A stretch of 64,000 nucleotides of DNA from Cynocephalus volans (taxonomy: Eukaryota; Chordata; Mammalia; Dermoptera; Cynocephalidae): the NCBI RefSeq assembly GCF_027409185.1, contig NC_084478.1:78599624-78663623 (forward strand), given 5' to 3'. The notes under the pieces were generated by a model. That model saw only the letters and a list, made by a program, of their open reading frames with translations. It searched no databases and had not been told where the DNA came from. Below, piece after piece: positions 1-13,509 of the stretch; within the stretch, counting starts at the first letter, position 1, and every line of letters starts with the position of its first letter. The translations under genes and the position numbers were made by a program.

Positions 1-146
1 TAACTGAAAATTTTCCTAGTCTTGTGAAAGATATGAACATCCAAATCCAGGAAGACCAAAGTTCCAAATAGATTCAACCCAAATAGGTCATCTCTAAGAC
101 ACACTGTAGTCAAACTATCCAATGTTAAGGAGAAAGAGAGAATTTT

Positions 147-326
147 ATTTTATTTATTTATTTATTTATTTTTTCTTGACTGGTAAGGGGATCGTAACCC
201 TTGGCTTGGTGTCACCCACACAGTGCTCAGCCAGTGAGTGCACCGGCCATCCCTATATAGGATCCGAACCCACGGCCTCAGTGCTCCCAGTGCTGCACTC
301 TCCCAAGTGAGCCAGGGGGTCAGCCC
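147..326 (-). mobile_element. tRNA-Ile-derived dimeric SINE inserted in L1
   Basis: Read on the minus strand it has two tRNA-like halves with degenerate A and B boxes (GGATCC with GTTCGGATCC-type cores) and an A/T-rich tail. Flanks share AGAAAGA...GAATTTT, an imperfect target-site duplication at about 131-146 and 331-342. It interrupts the older L1 and so is younger. It is the intermediate subtype, like the copy at 63182. Confidence 0.88.
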
Positions 327-831
327 AAAAAGAAAGAATTTTAAAAGCAGCAAGAGAAAATATCAAGTCATTTACAAGACAAACCTCATTAGACTAACAG
401 CAGACTTCTTAGGAGACCCTACAGTCCAGAAGAGAATGAGATGATATATTCAAAGTACTAAAAAAAAAAAAAACTGCCAACCAAGAATAGTAACCCAGCA
501 AATCTATCCTTCAGAAATGAAGGAGTAATAAAGTCTTTCTCAGGCAAGCAAAAATTAAGGGAATTCATCACCACCGCACTGGCCTTACCAGAAATGCTTA
601 GGGGAGTCTTACATATAGAAAAAAAAGAATGATAACTACCAACCTGAAAATATAATATATACTGGCAGAGTAGTACATGAATTGGAAAGGGAAAGCATCA
701 AAACATATCAATACAGAAAATCACCAAACTGCAAGGATAAACAATAAGAGGAACAAAAGAACAAAGGATACACAAAACAATCAGAAAACAACCAACAAAA
801 TGACAGGAGTAAGACCTCACATGTTAAATAT

Positions 832-3800
832 AACATTGAATATAAATGGATTAAATGCCTCAATTAAAAGACATAGACTGGCTAAATGGATTTTTTAAAA
901 AATGACCCGTCAATATGCTGCCTACTAGAAACAAACCTTAACTACAAAGATACACATAGATTGAAAGTGAAAGGACAGAAAAAGATATTCCATGCAAATG
1001 GAAAACAAAAGAGAGCAGGAGTAGCTATACTTATATCAGATAAAACAGACTTTAAATCAAAATCTGTCTTAAGAGATGAGAAGTGGATTATATAATGATA
1101 AAAAGATCAATACAGCAAGAGGATATAACAATTATAAATATATGTGCACCCAATGCCAGAGCACCCAGATATTATCATATCTAAATAGAGATATAGGTAC
1201 CAACACAGAAATAGTTGGGGATTTTAACACCCACTCTCAGCATTGGACAGATAATTGAGACAGAAAATCAACAAGGAAACAGCAGATTTAAGTCACACCA
1301 TAGACCAGATGGACCTAAAGGCCATGAACAGAATATTTCATCAAACAACTGCAGAGTACACATTCTTTTCATCAGCACATGGAGCATTATCTAAGATTGT
1401 TAGGCCACAAAATAAGTCTTAACAAGTTTTAAAAAATTGAAATCATATCAAGTATTTTTTCTGACCATGACGGAATAAAACTAGAAATTGATAACAAGAG
1501 GAATTTGTGAAACTACACAAATACATGGAAATTAACACACTATTGAATAACCAATGGGTCAAAAAAAAGCACAACATACCAAAACCTACAGGATACAGCC
1601 AAGGCTAGTATTAAAAGGAAAGTTTATAGGAATGAATGCCTACATCAAACAAATAGAAAGATTTCAAATAAACAGCCTAAAAATGCACCTCAAGGAACTA
1701 GAAAAGCAAGCACAAACTAAACCCAAATAACTAGAAAAAAGAAATAATAAAAATCAGAGCAAAAATCAATGAAATTGAGACAAAAAATACAATACAAAAA
1801 ATAAAAAAGCTGGTTCCTTGAAAAGATAAACTAAATTGACAGCCCATTAGCCAGACTAACTAGAAAAAAAAAAAGACCCAAATAAATAAAATCAGAAATG
1901 CAAAAGAAGACATTACAACAGATAGCACTAAAATACAAAGGATCACCAGAGACTACCATGAACAACTATATGCCAATAACTATAAAAACCTAGAGAAAAT
2001 GGATAAATTCCTGCACATATATGCCCTACCAAGACTGAACCAAGAAGGAACAGAAAACCTAAATAAACCAATAACAAGTAATGAGATTGAATCAGTAATA
2101 AAAAGTCTCCAAACAAAGAAAAGTCCAGGACCAGATTGCTTTAATGCTGAATTCTACTAAATATTTAAAGAATTAATACCAATACTTTCTAAAATATTTC
2201 AAAAAGTTAAAGTGGACAGAATTCTTCCAAACTCATACTATGAGGTCAGCATTACCCTGATACCAAAACCAGGCAAGGACACAACAGAAAAAGAAAACTA
2301 CAGGTCAATATCCCTAATGAACACAGATGTAAAAATCCTCAATAAAATAGTAGCAAACAAAATTCAACAGCACATCAAAAAGATTATACACCATAATCAA
2401 GTGGGATTTATCCAAGGGATGCAAAGATGGTTCAACATACACAAATCATTAAACATAATACATCACATCAATAGAATGAAAGAAAAAAATATATGACCAT
2501 CTTGATAGATACAGGGAAAGCATTTGATAAAATTCAACATCCCTTCATGATAAAGATTCTCAGCAAATTAGGTAGAGAAGGAAAGTATCTCAATACAAGA
2601 AAGTCTATATAAGACAAAAAACCCCACAGCTAACATCATACTGAATGCGGAAATTTTGAAAGCTTTCCCCTAACAGCTAGAACAAGAGAAGGATGCCCAC
2701 TCTTACTATTCCTATTCAATATAGTACTGGAATTCCTAGCCAGAGAAATTAGGCAAGAAAAAGGGGGGGGAAAGCATCCAAATTGGAAAGGAAGAAGTAA
2801 AGCTGTCCCTGTCTGCAGATGACATGATTTTTGTATAGAGAGAAACCTAAAGACTTTACTAAAAAACTCCTAGACCTGATCAACAAATTCAGTAAAGTCG
2901 CAGGATACAAAATCAACACACAAAATTCAGTAGCATTTCTATACACCAACAACAAACTAGCAGAAAAAGAAATCAAGAAAGCTATCCCATTTACAATAGC
3001 AACAAAAAAAAATAAAATAAAATAACCTAGGAATAAATTTAAGCAAGGAGGTAAAAGATCTCTACAATGAAAACTATAAAACAATGATTGGAGAAATTAA
3101 AGGACACATAAAAAAGTGGAAAGGCATCCCATGCTCATGGATTAGAAGACTCAGTATTATCAAAATGACCTTACTACCCAAAGCAATCTACAGATTCAAT
3201 GCAACCCATCAAACTACCAACGACATACTCAACAGAAATAGAAAAACAATCAAAAATGTTTATGGAACAACAAGAGACCCTGAATAGCCAAAGCAATGCT
3301 GAGTGAAAAGAACAAAGTGGCGGGGGGGATCACACTCCCTTGAGTTCAAAATATAATACAAAATGGTAGTAATAAAAACAGCATGGTACTGGCACAAAAA
3401 CAGACACATAGACCAATCAAACAGAATAGAGAATTCAGAAATAAATCCACATACCTACAACCAACCGATTTTTGACAAAGGAGCCAAGAACATACATCAG
3501 AGAAAGGACAGTCTCTTCAATAAATGGTGCTGGGAAAATTGGAGAACCATATGTAGATAAATGATACTAGATCCGTATTTCTCACCACATACCAAAATCA
3601 ACTCAAAAGGATTAAAGACTTAAATGTAAAACCTAAAACTATAAAACTTTTAGAAGAAAACATAGGAGAAACACTTCAGAACACAGGTCAGGGTGAAGAC
3701 TTTATGAATAATAATTCAGAAGCACAAGGAAGAAAAGCAAAAATTAGCAAGTAGGATTATATCAAACTGGAAATCTTCCATACAATGAAGGAAACATTGA

Positions 3801-4471
3801 ACAGAGTGAAAAGGCAACCTGCAGAATGGGAGAAAATATTTGCAAACTATGTATCCAACAAGGGCTTAATATCCAGAATATACAAACAACTCAAACAACT
3901 CAATAGTAAAAAAAATTAAATAATCTGATTAAAAAATAGGCAAAGGAACTGAATAAACAGTTTTTTAATAGAGGACATACAAATGGCCAATAGGTGTATG
4001 AAATAATGTTGATCATCACTAATTATCAGGGAAATGCAAATCAAAACCACATTGAGATACCATCTCACCCCAGTTAGACCAGCTAATATCAAAAAGACAA
4101 AGAATAACAAGTGCCGGTGAGGATGAGGAGAAAAGGGAACCCTCCTACACTGCTGGTGGGACTGCAAATTAGTGCAGCCATTATGGAAAACAGTATGGAG
4201 GTTTCTCAGACAACTACAGACAGAACTACCATATGATCATCCAGCAATCCCACTGCTGGGTATATACCCAAAGGAATGGAAATCAACATGTGGAAGGGAA
4301 ACCTGCACTCACATGTTTATCACAGCTCTATTTACAATTGCCAAGAGTTGGAACCAACCTAAATGTCCTTCCACAGATTATTGGATAAAGAAAATATGTT
4401 ATATATACACAATGGAATACTACTCAGCCATAAAAAGAATGAAATTCTGCTATTTTCAGCAACATGGATGA
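832..4471 (+). pseudogene. L1 ORF2 remnants (endonuclease, RT, C-terminus)
   Basis: In an intact L1, ORF2 encodes the endonuclease and reverse transcriptase that carry out target-primed reverse transcription. Here the pieces lie in different frames. The endonuclease start with NING is at about 832-895, its continuation with LLETN at 886-1095, and GDFNT near 1216-1230. RT palm blocks include IPKPGKD in the frame 2212-2496. The catalytic motif reads SADD near 2813-2824, where FADD is usual, so even the Phe is changed. C-terminal pieces with the typical YYSAIK string occupy 4172-4471. Each piece ends in a stop or frameshift, so no functional protein is possible. Confidence 0.9.
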
Positions 4472-4919
4472 GCTTGGAGATAATTATATTAAGTGAAATA
4501 AGCCAGCCACAGAGAGAGAAATACCATGTGTTTGGTCATATGTGGAAGCTAAAATAGTTGTTCTCATAGAAGTAGAGAGTAGAATAGTGGTTATTAGAGA
4601 TTGGTGGGGGGAAGGAGAAGGGGGGATGGAGACAGGGTGGTCAGTGGATACAAAATAGTAGAGAGATAGGAAGAATGGGATCTAATGTTCTATAGTAATA
4701 TAGGGAGACTACAGTTAACAACAAAGTAGTGTGTATCTTTGAAGAACTAGTTGAGATGATATTGAATGTTCCCAACACAAAGAAATGACAAATGTTTGAG
4801 GTGATAGATGTACTAAGCACCCTGATATGATCATGGCACACAGTATAAATGTACCTGAATATCATATTGTTCTCCATAAATATGTACAATTATCATGGGT
4901 CACTTAAGAAAATTAAATT

Positions 4920-5345
4920 AAAAAGAGGGGGAAAAAGAGAGAAATAGCAGAATAATGACTACCAGAAGCAGGGAAAGGGAGTGGGGGTCAGGGAAAGGTT
5001 GGTAGACTGGTACAAAGTTACAAAGTTAGACAGGAAGAATAAGTTCTGGTGCCCTAGGGTGACAATAGTTAATAATATTGTATTGTGTATTTCAAGATAA
5101 CCAGAAAAGAGGATCTTGAATGTTATAACCAAAAAGAAATGATAAATGTTTAAGTGAAGGATATGGTAACTATTCTGATCAGATCATTATACAATGTATG
5201 CATGTATTGAAACAGCAAACTGTACCTTATAAACATGTACAATAAAAAAATTTTAAAATAAAATAAAATGGAAAATGAACAAAATTCATTGAGTTGTACA
5301 CTTAGGGTATTGCACTTCACTGTATGTAAACTTTGCCTCAATTAA
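4920..5345 (+). mobile_element. Two further L1 3'-end fragments
   Basis: 4920-5270 repeats the 3' UTR logic of the preceding L1 (GATGACAATAGTTAATAAT-like text, a run to AATAAAAAAATTTT) but is diverged from it. About 5270-5345 is a third short L1-type tail (GTTGTACACTTA...TGTATGTAAACTTTGCCTCAATT). These are stacked 3' ends of separate insertions; subfamilies not resolved. Confidence 0.75.
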
Positions 5346-5430
5346 GAGAGGATATAGGAGACAGGAGAAAGGAAGAGAGCAACAGAAGAGAGGAGAGGAG
5401 GGAGGGGGAGGGGAAGGGACAGATTTAGGA
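5346..5430. repeat. GA-rich low-complexity tract
   Basis: Imperfect (GGA/GAGAG) purine tract directly after the L1 tails; no gene signal. Confidence 0.8.
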
Positions 5431-5534
5431 GATATTTATAAAGGAGAATCTATAGATTTGGCATCAGGTTGGACATAAAGGATCAGGGAGGAAGGGACTA
5501 GTACAACAACCAAAGGTGGCAGAGTAATATTCTG

Positions 5535-5715
5535 TAAGAACCCTGACTTTAAAATCAGATAAATGTATAAGAGGGTCTTTCAAGTCCTAGCTGTGGGACC
5601 TTTGGCAGTCATCTCACCTCTTAGAGCCTTCCTTCATTTATTCATCTGCAAAGATAATAACATTCTCTCTTTCGTGAGGTTTGTATGAAGATTAATGAAA
5701 TAATTCATACAAGAT
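5535..5715 (+). repeat. MIR SINE
   Basis: Core order of MIR is readable: TCCTAGCTGTGGGACC, then CTCATCTGC-like and GGTTTGTATGAAGATTAATGAAAT. Confidence 0.85.
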
Positions 5716-7620
5716 ACCTGTAGGAACTCAATCATCCCTCCCAGATTTCTAACTTGGCCCCTAGATAGGTCCTGCTGTACCTCCGGGATGAGATAGGGGT
5801 GTCGGATACAGGAAGGAGTTGTATTAAGGCATACCCAAAGAAAGGAACCAGAGTGAGAATGAGCAGCAGTTTCCCAGCATGCTGAGGGCTGCACTTAGAG
5901 CCCAGGATGAAAGTTGGTAGATCTACCCTTGGGAGACATCTCCCCACCAGATTCTCAAACTGGAAGGTGGAATGCTGGTGGTATCCCCACTCTGTCAGTT
6001 CATACTCAGAGAGGGCATACACCTTCCAAACCTCTCTTCTTATCTCTGCATGGGCCATCAAGGTTGACCTTGGATCCCTTTTTTCTGGCTCAGTAGGTGG
6101 TGTGGTATTCTTCCTGAGAGCAATGGGACATTTACCTGGAGGCTGTGGAGGAGCCCACATCTTTTGCATCTAATCAAGATCCTACTTCCTTTTCCATCCT
6201 TGCCCCTAATGCCCAAAGGTATTCAGGGCCCAGAAAGTGAAAGGAGGCCCATTGAGCTCTAGGCTACATCTGACCTGTCAGAATTACCAGGCAAAGAGCA
6301 GTACAAGCTGAGTCATGGTTCCTGACTTAACTTCGAGGCATACTTGGGAAGGGTTGTGCTCTCAGACTTTGAGATGGGTGCTTGGGGATATTAGGGCATT
6401 CAGGCTGATGATTTTGAGCTTGAGCACACTTTAAGGGAAATTGTCCTATTTCCAGTGTTTTGAACTCCCATCTTTCTTCATTCACTTCCCACATCACCAG
6501 AAGAGCTTTGACGTGGGGAGTCTGGATGCAGGCCAAAGTGGGCAGCAGCACCTCACCAGTCTCAGGAATTGACTGAGTTGTGTCCTGCCCCTGTCCCAAG
6601 AGAGAGCCATGTTTCTGGAAGCCCTGAAGAGAGGGTAGGGGCTGTTGTAAGGAACTAGGAAATGTGGCCAGAATTTGGGAGTCTGATAGCCTTTCTTCAG
6701 AAGTCACCTCACGTGAGGAAAAGTCACCTCAGTTACCATGGGGGGGCAGCAGAGGCCAGTTTACAAAACGCTGAGCCTGGACTTGGAGCTCCTGGGTTAG
6801 AGTGTTTGGGTTTGTGTACTGAGTCATGTCTAGGGTCAGCTCAATCCCAGGCCAGCATCACCTCCCTGCAGGCCAGTACCAACCTGGTCCAATGGTGGGG
6901 AAGGATGGTCCATAAAGCAGCCAGAGAAGTCCAAGAAGACGAAAGGCTCCAGGACAGTAGGGTAGCCTTGGGGATCCAAAACTGCTGCAATAAAGAAGTC
7001 CAAGGCATGGTAAGGGAGGAGGGCAGTTATTTGCATATTATTTAGTTCAGTCCTTACTGTGTCTGGGCACAGAAATCTCTCCTTCCCTAACTGACTCTCA
7101 CATAGATACATTCTTACCCATTTTTGATATTCTAGGCTGAACTCCCAGCTGCCTCGTCTCTGCTCCAGATCACACTAGCAATGACTTTTTTCCATGTCCA
7201 CCATGCTGGCCTCTGGCCTGGAAGAGCCACCTTCTTACTTTTATGGTCCATAAATTTAGGGTATCCAGATATTGGAAGAACTCAATTCAGGTATTCTGGG
7301 AAGAGTTTCATCCTCCCCCTGGGTACCCCAAAAGAGTAAGTCATCAGTGATTTCTTGGGGAAGAGGGTGAGGCTGGTAACCAGTGCTAGCTTGATAAATT
7401 ACTAAACTTAGAAGACATTGGCCATCCACATGCTGCAAATGAGCTGAAAGCCAGAAGCACTCCTGAAAGACAGGTTCTTATGTGGGAGTCCAAAAGTAAG
7501 CTCAGATGTCAGAACAGAAAGAGAGAGGCTGTCAACTGATGTATTGGAGCCCGAGATGCCATCTACTCTGGAGGCACATAGCTGATAAAACAAACAGGCC
7601 CAGGTATGAGTTTAGACCAA
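5716..7620. other. No gene or named repeat recognised
   Basis: Mixed-composition DNA of about 1.9 kb. Short open frames exist on both strands (for example 5732-6169 minus and 6662-7045 plus), but none shows a recognisable domain, splice context or codon pattern. Confidence 0.55.
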
Positions 7621-7624
7621 CCAG

Positions 7625-8129
7625 TGAAAGTGCTTGTGGACCTGAACCCCTTCCCCCACCCTTAAATATTAACTGACTAGCTTTTCTGCTTCTGTAATTA
7701 GCTTGCGCAAGGTTTTACAAGCCCCTGTGGGTGGAACTTTCTGGTAAGGGCAGATAAAGGACTTCCCAAACCGCCCAAAGTTCACCCAGTTCCGGGAAGG
7801 GCCTAACCACACAAGGGGTGGGCTATTGGGCAATTCCCCAGTTCCTCATCTGTATACCACCCCACTGAAAGCCACCAATGAATTTAAAAGTCACCTCAGG
7901 TGACCAATAAGCTGTATACAACTCATCCTGTTGCCAAAGTCTGCCTACCAAACTGTATAAAAAGTGCTTGTGTTAAGAGCTCGGGGCCGCTTCTGTCCTG
8001 AAGATGGAACGACCCCAGCATGCTGGAATAAAAAAACCTCTTGCTTGAATGCAGCAGTCTCTGTCTCCTGGTCTTTGCAAGATGAACCTTCCCAACAAGT
8101 AAGATTCGCGCTTTCGGGCCAGTCTTACA
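7625..8129 (+). mobile_element. ERV class I 5' LTR
   Basis: The right edge is fixed by ...TTACA followed three bases later by an 18-nt primer-binding site. The left edge is the best TG-start candidate at 7625, giving about 505 bp. It contains CCAAT (7904-7908), TATAAAA (7956-7962) and AATAAA (8027-8032) in U3-R order. No matching 3' LTR was seen in the window. Left end uncertain by tens of bases. Confidence 0.82.
7904..7962 (+). promoter_or_regulatory. LTR core promoter: CCAAT and TATA boxes
   Basis: CCAAT at 7904-7908 and TATAAAA at 7956-7962 have spacing typical of a gammaretroviral LTR. Initiation would be expected about 25-30 bases after the TATA box, reading toward gag and the H3.3 retrocopy. 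Confidence 0.7.
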
Positions 8130-8132
8130 TTT

Positions 8133-8150
8133 TGGTGCATTGGCCGGGAA
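8133..8150 (+). other. Primer-binding site for tRNA-Gly
   Basis: TGGTGCATTGGCCGGGAA is the reverse complement of the 3' end of mammalian tRNA-Gly-GCC plus CCA, 18 of 18 by recall. This makes it a tRNA-Gly-primed ERV. It starts three bases after the LTR CA end. Confidence 0.85.
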
Positions 8151-8393
8151 GCGGCTCTCTCTGGGACCAGAGACTAGAGAATGGAGGATCACTCGAGCAG
8201 GTACCGCAGTTGTCCGTCTGTCTGCTGTGTCTGTCTTTGTGTCTTTGTTGTCTACTGTAATCTGGTTTCAGCTTTTCGGTGGCTCCGAGATGGAGTCACC
8301 GGTCTGTAGTGGTCACAGTGGCAGGTAGACGTACCGGCACGTCACAGCCACAGAAATCCTGGAGGACGCTCCAGATTCCTCTGTTGGAGATGA

Positions 8394-8942
8394 ACAGGTT
8401 CGGCTCCACAGGAGATCTCTAGGAAGGAGACCCCTCTGAGTTCTCTGATAATCAGGTTGTGGCACCCGTGGCAGGGGCACGTCAGTGTTTTGGCTTTTGT
8501 TTGTCTGGTTGCGTGTGCGTTGGGACTGACGACTTTCTGGGGCGACATGGGGCAGACTGTTTCAACCCCTTTAAATCTGACTCTGAAATACTGGACTGAC
8601 GTGAAGGCCAGAGCTCATAATCTGTCTGTACAGGTTAAAAAGGATAAATGGGTAACACTCTCTTCTTCGGAGTGGCCTACTTTCCAACTCCGGTGGCCCG
8701 CCGAAGGCTCTTTCTCTCCGCCGCTGATCACGGCAGTAAAGAGAAAAATTTTTGGTCTCAATTCTAAAAGTCACCCAGACCAGGTTCCTTATATCATTGT
8801 CTGGGAAGATCTGGTCACGGACCCTGCTCCGTGGGTCCATCCCTTTGTTCCCCTTGCAGGTCCATCGGCTGTGTTTGCTCTTCAAGGGATGGAAAAGAAG
8901 CCAGAAGCCCACCCTCCACTGATTCAGACTTGCTTCTTCTAG
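8394..8942 (+). pseudogene. ERV gag, leader plus matrix domain (broken)
   Basis: A gammaretrovirus-like Gag matrix region starts at ATG 8547 with Met-Gly, the usual myristoylation signal, and keeps frame through the conserved matrix segment until a premature stop at 8940-8942. The same frame stays open upstream to a stop at 8391-8393, so about 51 codons precede the ATG without any ATG start; the last 25 or so are hydrophobic. CTG codons occur in frame at 8436 and 8445. The next Gag segment continues in another frame (see 8943). Pol and env are absent. An old remnant, not a functional gene. Confidence 0.85.
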
Positions 8943-9172
8943 ACCCTCCCCCTCCCTATCCCCCTTCTCTCTGACCACAGGCAGTCCGCCCGTCAGCTCT
9001 GCCAGAGGACCCACAAGGACCCGAGAGAGGGCCTGCTCAAGGGACACGCAGTAAACGAGTGGCCTCTTCAGAGGCAATTCCTATCTTCCTCCTGCGGGCT
9101 TATGGCCCTCCTGATGAAGAGGGCAACCAGCCCTTACGGTACTGGCCTTTCTCCTCTTCCGATCTTTACAGT
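8943..9172 (+). pseudogene. ERV gag p12 to capsid-start fragment, frameshifted
   Basis: Immediately after the matrix stop, a proline-rich PPPPY late-domain motif (codons at 8945-8959) appears in a frame shifted relative to the matrix frame. The text then runs toward a capsid-start-like stretch near 9085-9170. ERV similarity is lost near 9172, which I take as the truncation point. Confidence 0.65.
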
Positions 9173-9321
9173 GCTGAGCTTCCCTGAGGAATGTCCTGGG
9201 GAAGCCTCACTTGCTTTTCCTCCTAAGCTCCCAGACCATGTGTCAGGGTCTGACCAACTCCAAGAGATCTCCTGGCTTCCTTCCTGCATTCCTAGGGACT
9301 CAGCCTCCTTTTCCTTCTCTT
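9173..9321. other. Short unassigned stretch between gag remnant and retrocopy
   Basis: No clear ERV or gene match seen; may be diverged gag or host DNA at the retrocopy target site. Confidence 0.4.
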
Positions 9322-9331
9322 AAAGCTGCTG

Positions 9332-10402
<1,071 letters not shown>

Positions 10403-10406
10403 GCTG

Positions 10407-13400
10407 TTAACATCTAAACAGTGAGATAAAGTCGTCCTGGAACTCCCCCAAAGATAAATCTAAAGGCAATTCTCAGGTAAAGGGCTCTTCTGACCACCGT
10501 CAGCACAAAACAGAACAGAGGTAACAAAAGCAACACATTGCACATACTAGGTTCAGTGAAATGTTACAGTGGAATAAACATAAAATGACAAAGGCTCTAT
10601 CTTCCAAAGTCCCCAGATAGCTGGAGGTTGAGCTCTATCTTCCGACTCCCTTCTGAAATGGCCACTGAAAGCTCGGTTACGCTTCTTCTTCACTCTGCTT
10701 TTCTTATCCTGAGGATGGGGATCATTTCTCACTGAAACTACCCCTCCCCCATTTCTCCCAGCCCATACCTGAAGCAAGGGCATGCAGGGCCCCTCTCTCT
10801 GCATGGGAAATCTGTTTCTCTGAGGATGTTCACCCTGGGGGGTGAGGAGGAGCACTCAACCCACAGGCTACTGCTATACATAGATATTGTCCCCTCTGGG
10901 AGTTTCCGCCCAGCAGAAAATCAGACTTAATAGCCTGCTGGTGAATGTGCCTCAAGCAATAGAACAAAATAGAAAGACACCAGGAGAGAAGAAAACGTGT
11001 GTGCTTACCCTGTCCTACAAAGAACAGTTCAGGGTGGACCAATATTTTATCTACACAACAACCTTATGAAGTAACTATTTTTCCCATTTTACTAACAGGG
11101 AAACAGGCTCCGATTGCTTGTGCTCAGGAGGGCTAGGCTGGGATGTAAACCCAGGCCTGCCTGACTGCAGAGTCAATGCTGTTTCCACTACCAATGTGCT
11201 ACTTCCTGAAGAGGATGGGAGGTCGAGGACTCCCAGAATCATTAGACTAGAACCTACAAGGCCAGCTGAAAGAGGCAACTGTGAGATCACTGGACCATGA
11301 CCCAAGCTGCAGGAGGACAGCCACAGACCCCCCAGGGGACAGGACACCCACAAAGCCAAAATGCAGCACATGCCAGCGTATGGACCCCTCCTCCACTCAG
11401 AGGCAGTGGAGGAGCAGGTTGTGGGAGGGGCTGAAGGATAAGCCCGAGTCCAGGCAACTGAGGCCTTCCTCAGGCCCAAAGTCTCAGTTCACACATGGGT
11501 CGGTATCCAAGGTGACTCAGGCTCTCATGCTCAGACCAGGTCTGCTGCTCTAAGACCTCCACTCATCTCCCAGCTCTGCTAGTGGCAGAAGATGAGGCCA
11601 ACAGTGACTTTGTGTTGAGTTTTAGAGAATGGAGCTTTTTCCTTGCCCCCTGGGCTTACCTTTCACCACCTTCATAAGGCAGCTCCCTCAGGCACAATGA
11701 GGCAGGGAGCAGCAGAGAGGGGCTTTCCGACCTTCACAAGCAATCTGTACCAGATACCAGACCAGGAGGCTTTAGGCCAAGGCCTTGCTCTGCTAGGGCT
11801 GGCTCCAGAGAGGATCTAAAGAGCAGTGCTTGAGGGGCCCTGCCTCCCCACTACCAACTGGAAAATCTGCCTCTTTCTCAACAGGTAGGCTTCTTGTTGA
11901 CCCATGAGAAAGTTCTTCCCTTGAGAGAAGAAACCCATAGCACTGAAGAGGAAGTTTCCATGGTTGTGGTCACCTCCCAGGGCTGGCCCTTTGTATCTCT
12001 CCATTCCCTTTAGGGCCCTAAGTCTCACTCTGATCTTACCACTGTCACTCAGGTGGTAACACAGAACATGGGGGCTCCCAGACTGGAGCAAAGAAGATCT
12101 TGGGGAGGAGGACATGCAGGAGGGGAGCTCTCATTCCCAGTATCCCCTTAGTGAGTCCCATGGTAGGGCTCTGCCTCTTTCTTATTGCCCCTGCTGCCAC
12201 ATACCCAGCCCCAGGCATGTGTCACTCACTTTTTAACACTCCGGCCTGAAGGGGCCACGAGCCATCTCTGGTTTTCCCTGAGCACAGTAGAGTCAGCAGG
12301 AAGCATCTGCACAAAGAACTTCATGAAGCACTCTGGGAGAAGGCGAAATAACCCAGATTCCACAGCACACATTTCTGAGCCAACCATAGCCAACTTTTCT
12401 CTGGGAATCACATGCTCTGTCTGCACTACATCTGGGCTCCAAAGCTGCAGAGACCTGACTCTTTCCCTCTCTTTCCCTGGCCTGTGCTCACAGCTTAGGT
12501 ACCTCTTACCTCGAATCTCAGGGAGCAAGTGTTTGAGGGCTAGGTTCCATCTCCAGCCAGTACTACAGAAATCTGAGTCACAGATTTCCTAGTATCCTCT
12601 CCTTCAGCCCTGGTTTTCTGTACATTTCTTTTCCAGGTGATCCAAAGGACTTGCCTGTGATTGATACCATTTAGTATCCCACAGTTCAGGTGAGAGCCAG
12701 CCCCCTACATTGAGGGGCACAGCTATGACCCTTACATGCCCCACAGTCTGACAAAACTTTAACTTTACAACACCCTTAACATCCAAACACCAATAATTGC
12801 CCACAGTCACAGATGGCATCTCAATTCTCTGCACCATGAAATGTGACGATTTGCACTCAGCCCAAAACAATAACCTTTATTAAAAACTTTTTGGATACAG
12901 TTGGGCCACTGTACTTCCAGGCTTGCTATGAGACGCATGAGGAAATAGCTTTAAATTTAAGCAGGAAAGATGAAAATTGAAAACAAGATTTCCAGTGAAT
13001 GTCAGAATGGCGAGAGCTTTGGAAATTGAAGAACCCCACTGGCAATCTTTAATGTAGGGAAAGTGTTGGTCCTCCTTACTATGGACTGGAAGAGAAGCTT
13101 TTGTTGAGAGAAAAGGAAATGAATGACGTGATCTCAATGGGGCTAGGATCCTAAAGTGGTTTCTTCCATGGCTTTTCCATACCATAGGGTGTCTGAATCC
13201 TCTTTGCTCAAGCCTCTTTCTCTATGCACCAAACCCTAGAATCACAACACTTTAGATGGCGAAAGCTTTAGAGGTCTTCTAGTCCATCTTGGAGCTATAT
13301 TACCACAAGCAGTCATTTAATTTCTGCTTAGATCCCTGCTTGAAGATATCTTAATTGAAGGGAGTATCTGGAGGCAGCCATGAGGGACTAACCCTTTGTT

Positions 13401-13500
13401 TCTACGTGTTGTGGTTCATTTTTGGCTCTGGAACACAGTTATGTTAGCAGATATGTTAGGGTCAAGCCTTACCCCTGTGATGGAGTGGGGATGTTCTCAC
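10407..13500. other. Intergenic; no gene recognised
   Basis: Apart from a MIR at about 11045-11215, I see no named repeat or coding signal. Several frames of 90-135 codons exist on both strands (for example 11075-11479 minus and 12185-12592 plus) without domain content. Confidence 0.5.
11045..11215 (-). repeat. MIR SINE
   Basis: CCCATTTTACTAACAGGGAAACAGG and the following ATGTAAACCCAGG text match the antisense MIR core. Confidence 0.75.
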
Positions 13501-13509
13501 TTGAAGTAT

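Larger units (their letters stand above)
1..4915 (+). mobile_element. LINE-1, decayed, ORF1 tail to 3' UTR
   Basis: The segment runs in L1 order: an ORF1-end/inter-ORF stretch (about 1-830, interrupted by a SINE), ORF2 endonuclease, reverse transcriptase and C-terminal region, then an A-rich 3' UTR ending near 4915. One short frame near 545-610 resembles the end of L1 ORF1 (KLREFITT). ORF2 is broken by several stops and frameshifts, so the element is dead. The 5' end lies outside the window. The 3' UTR style suggests an L1M-type subfamily, but I cannot name it. Confidence 0.93.

Noticed and set aside
1-4915. Active LINE-1
   Set aside because: ORF2 is split by many stops and shifts, and the RT motif is altered.
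8457-8546. Upstream gag start at 8457
   Set aside because: The codon there is TTG, not ATG; only a non-ATG start could use this leader, so it is kept as a hypothesis only.
10407-13500. 3' LTR or pol/env of the ERV after the H3.3 retrocopy
   Set aside because: No LTR-like text, second primer site or retroviral frame could be recognised there.
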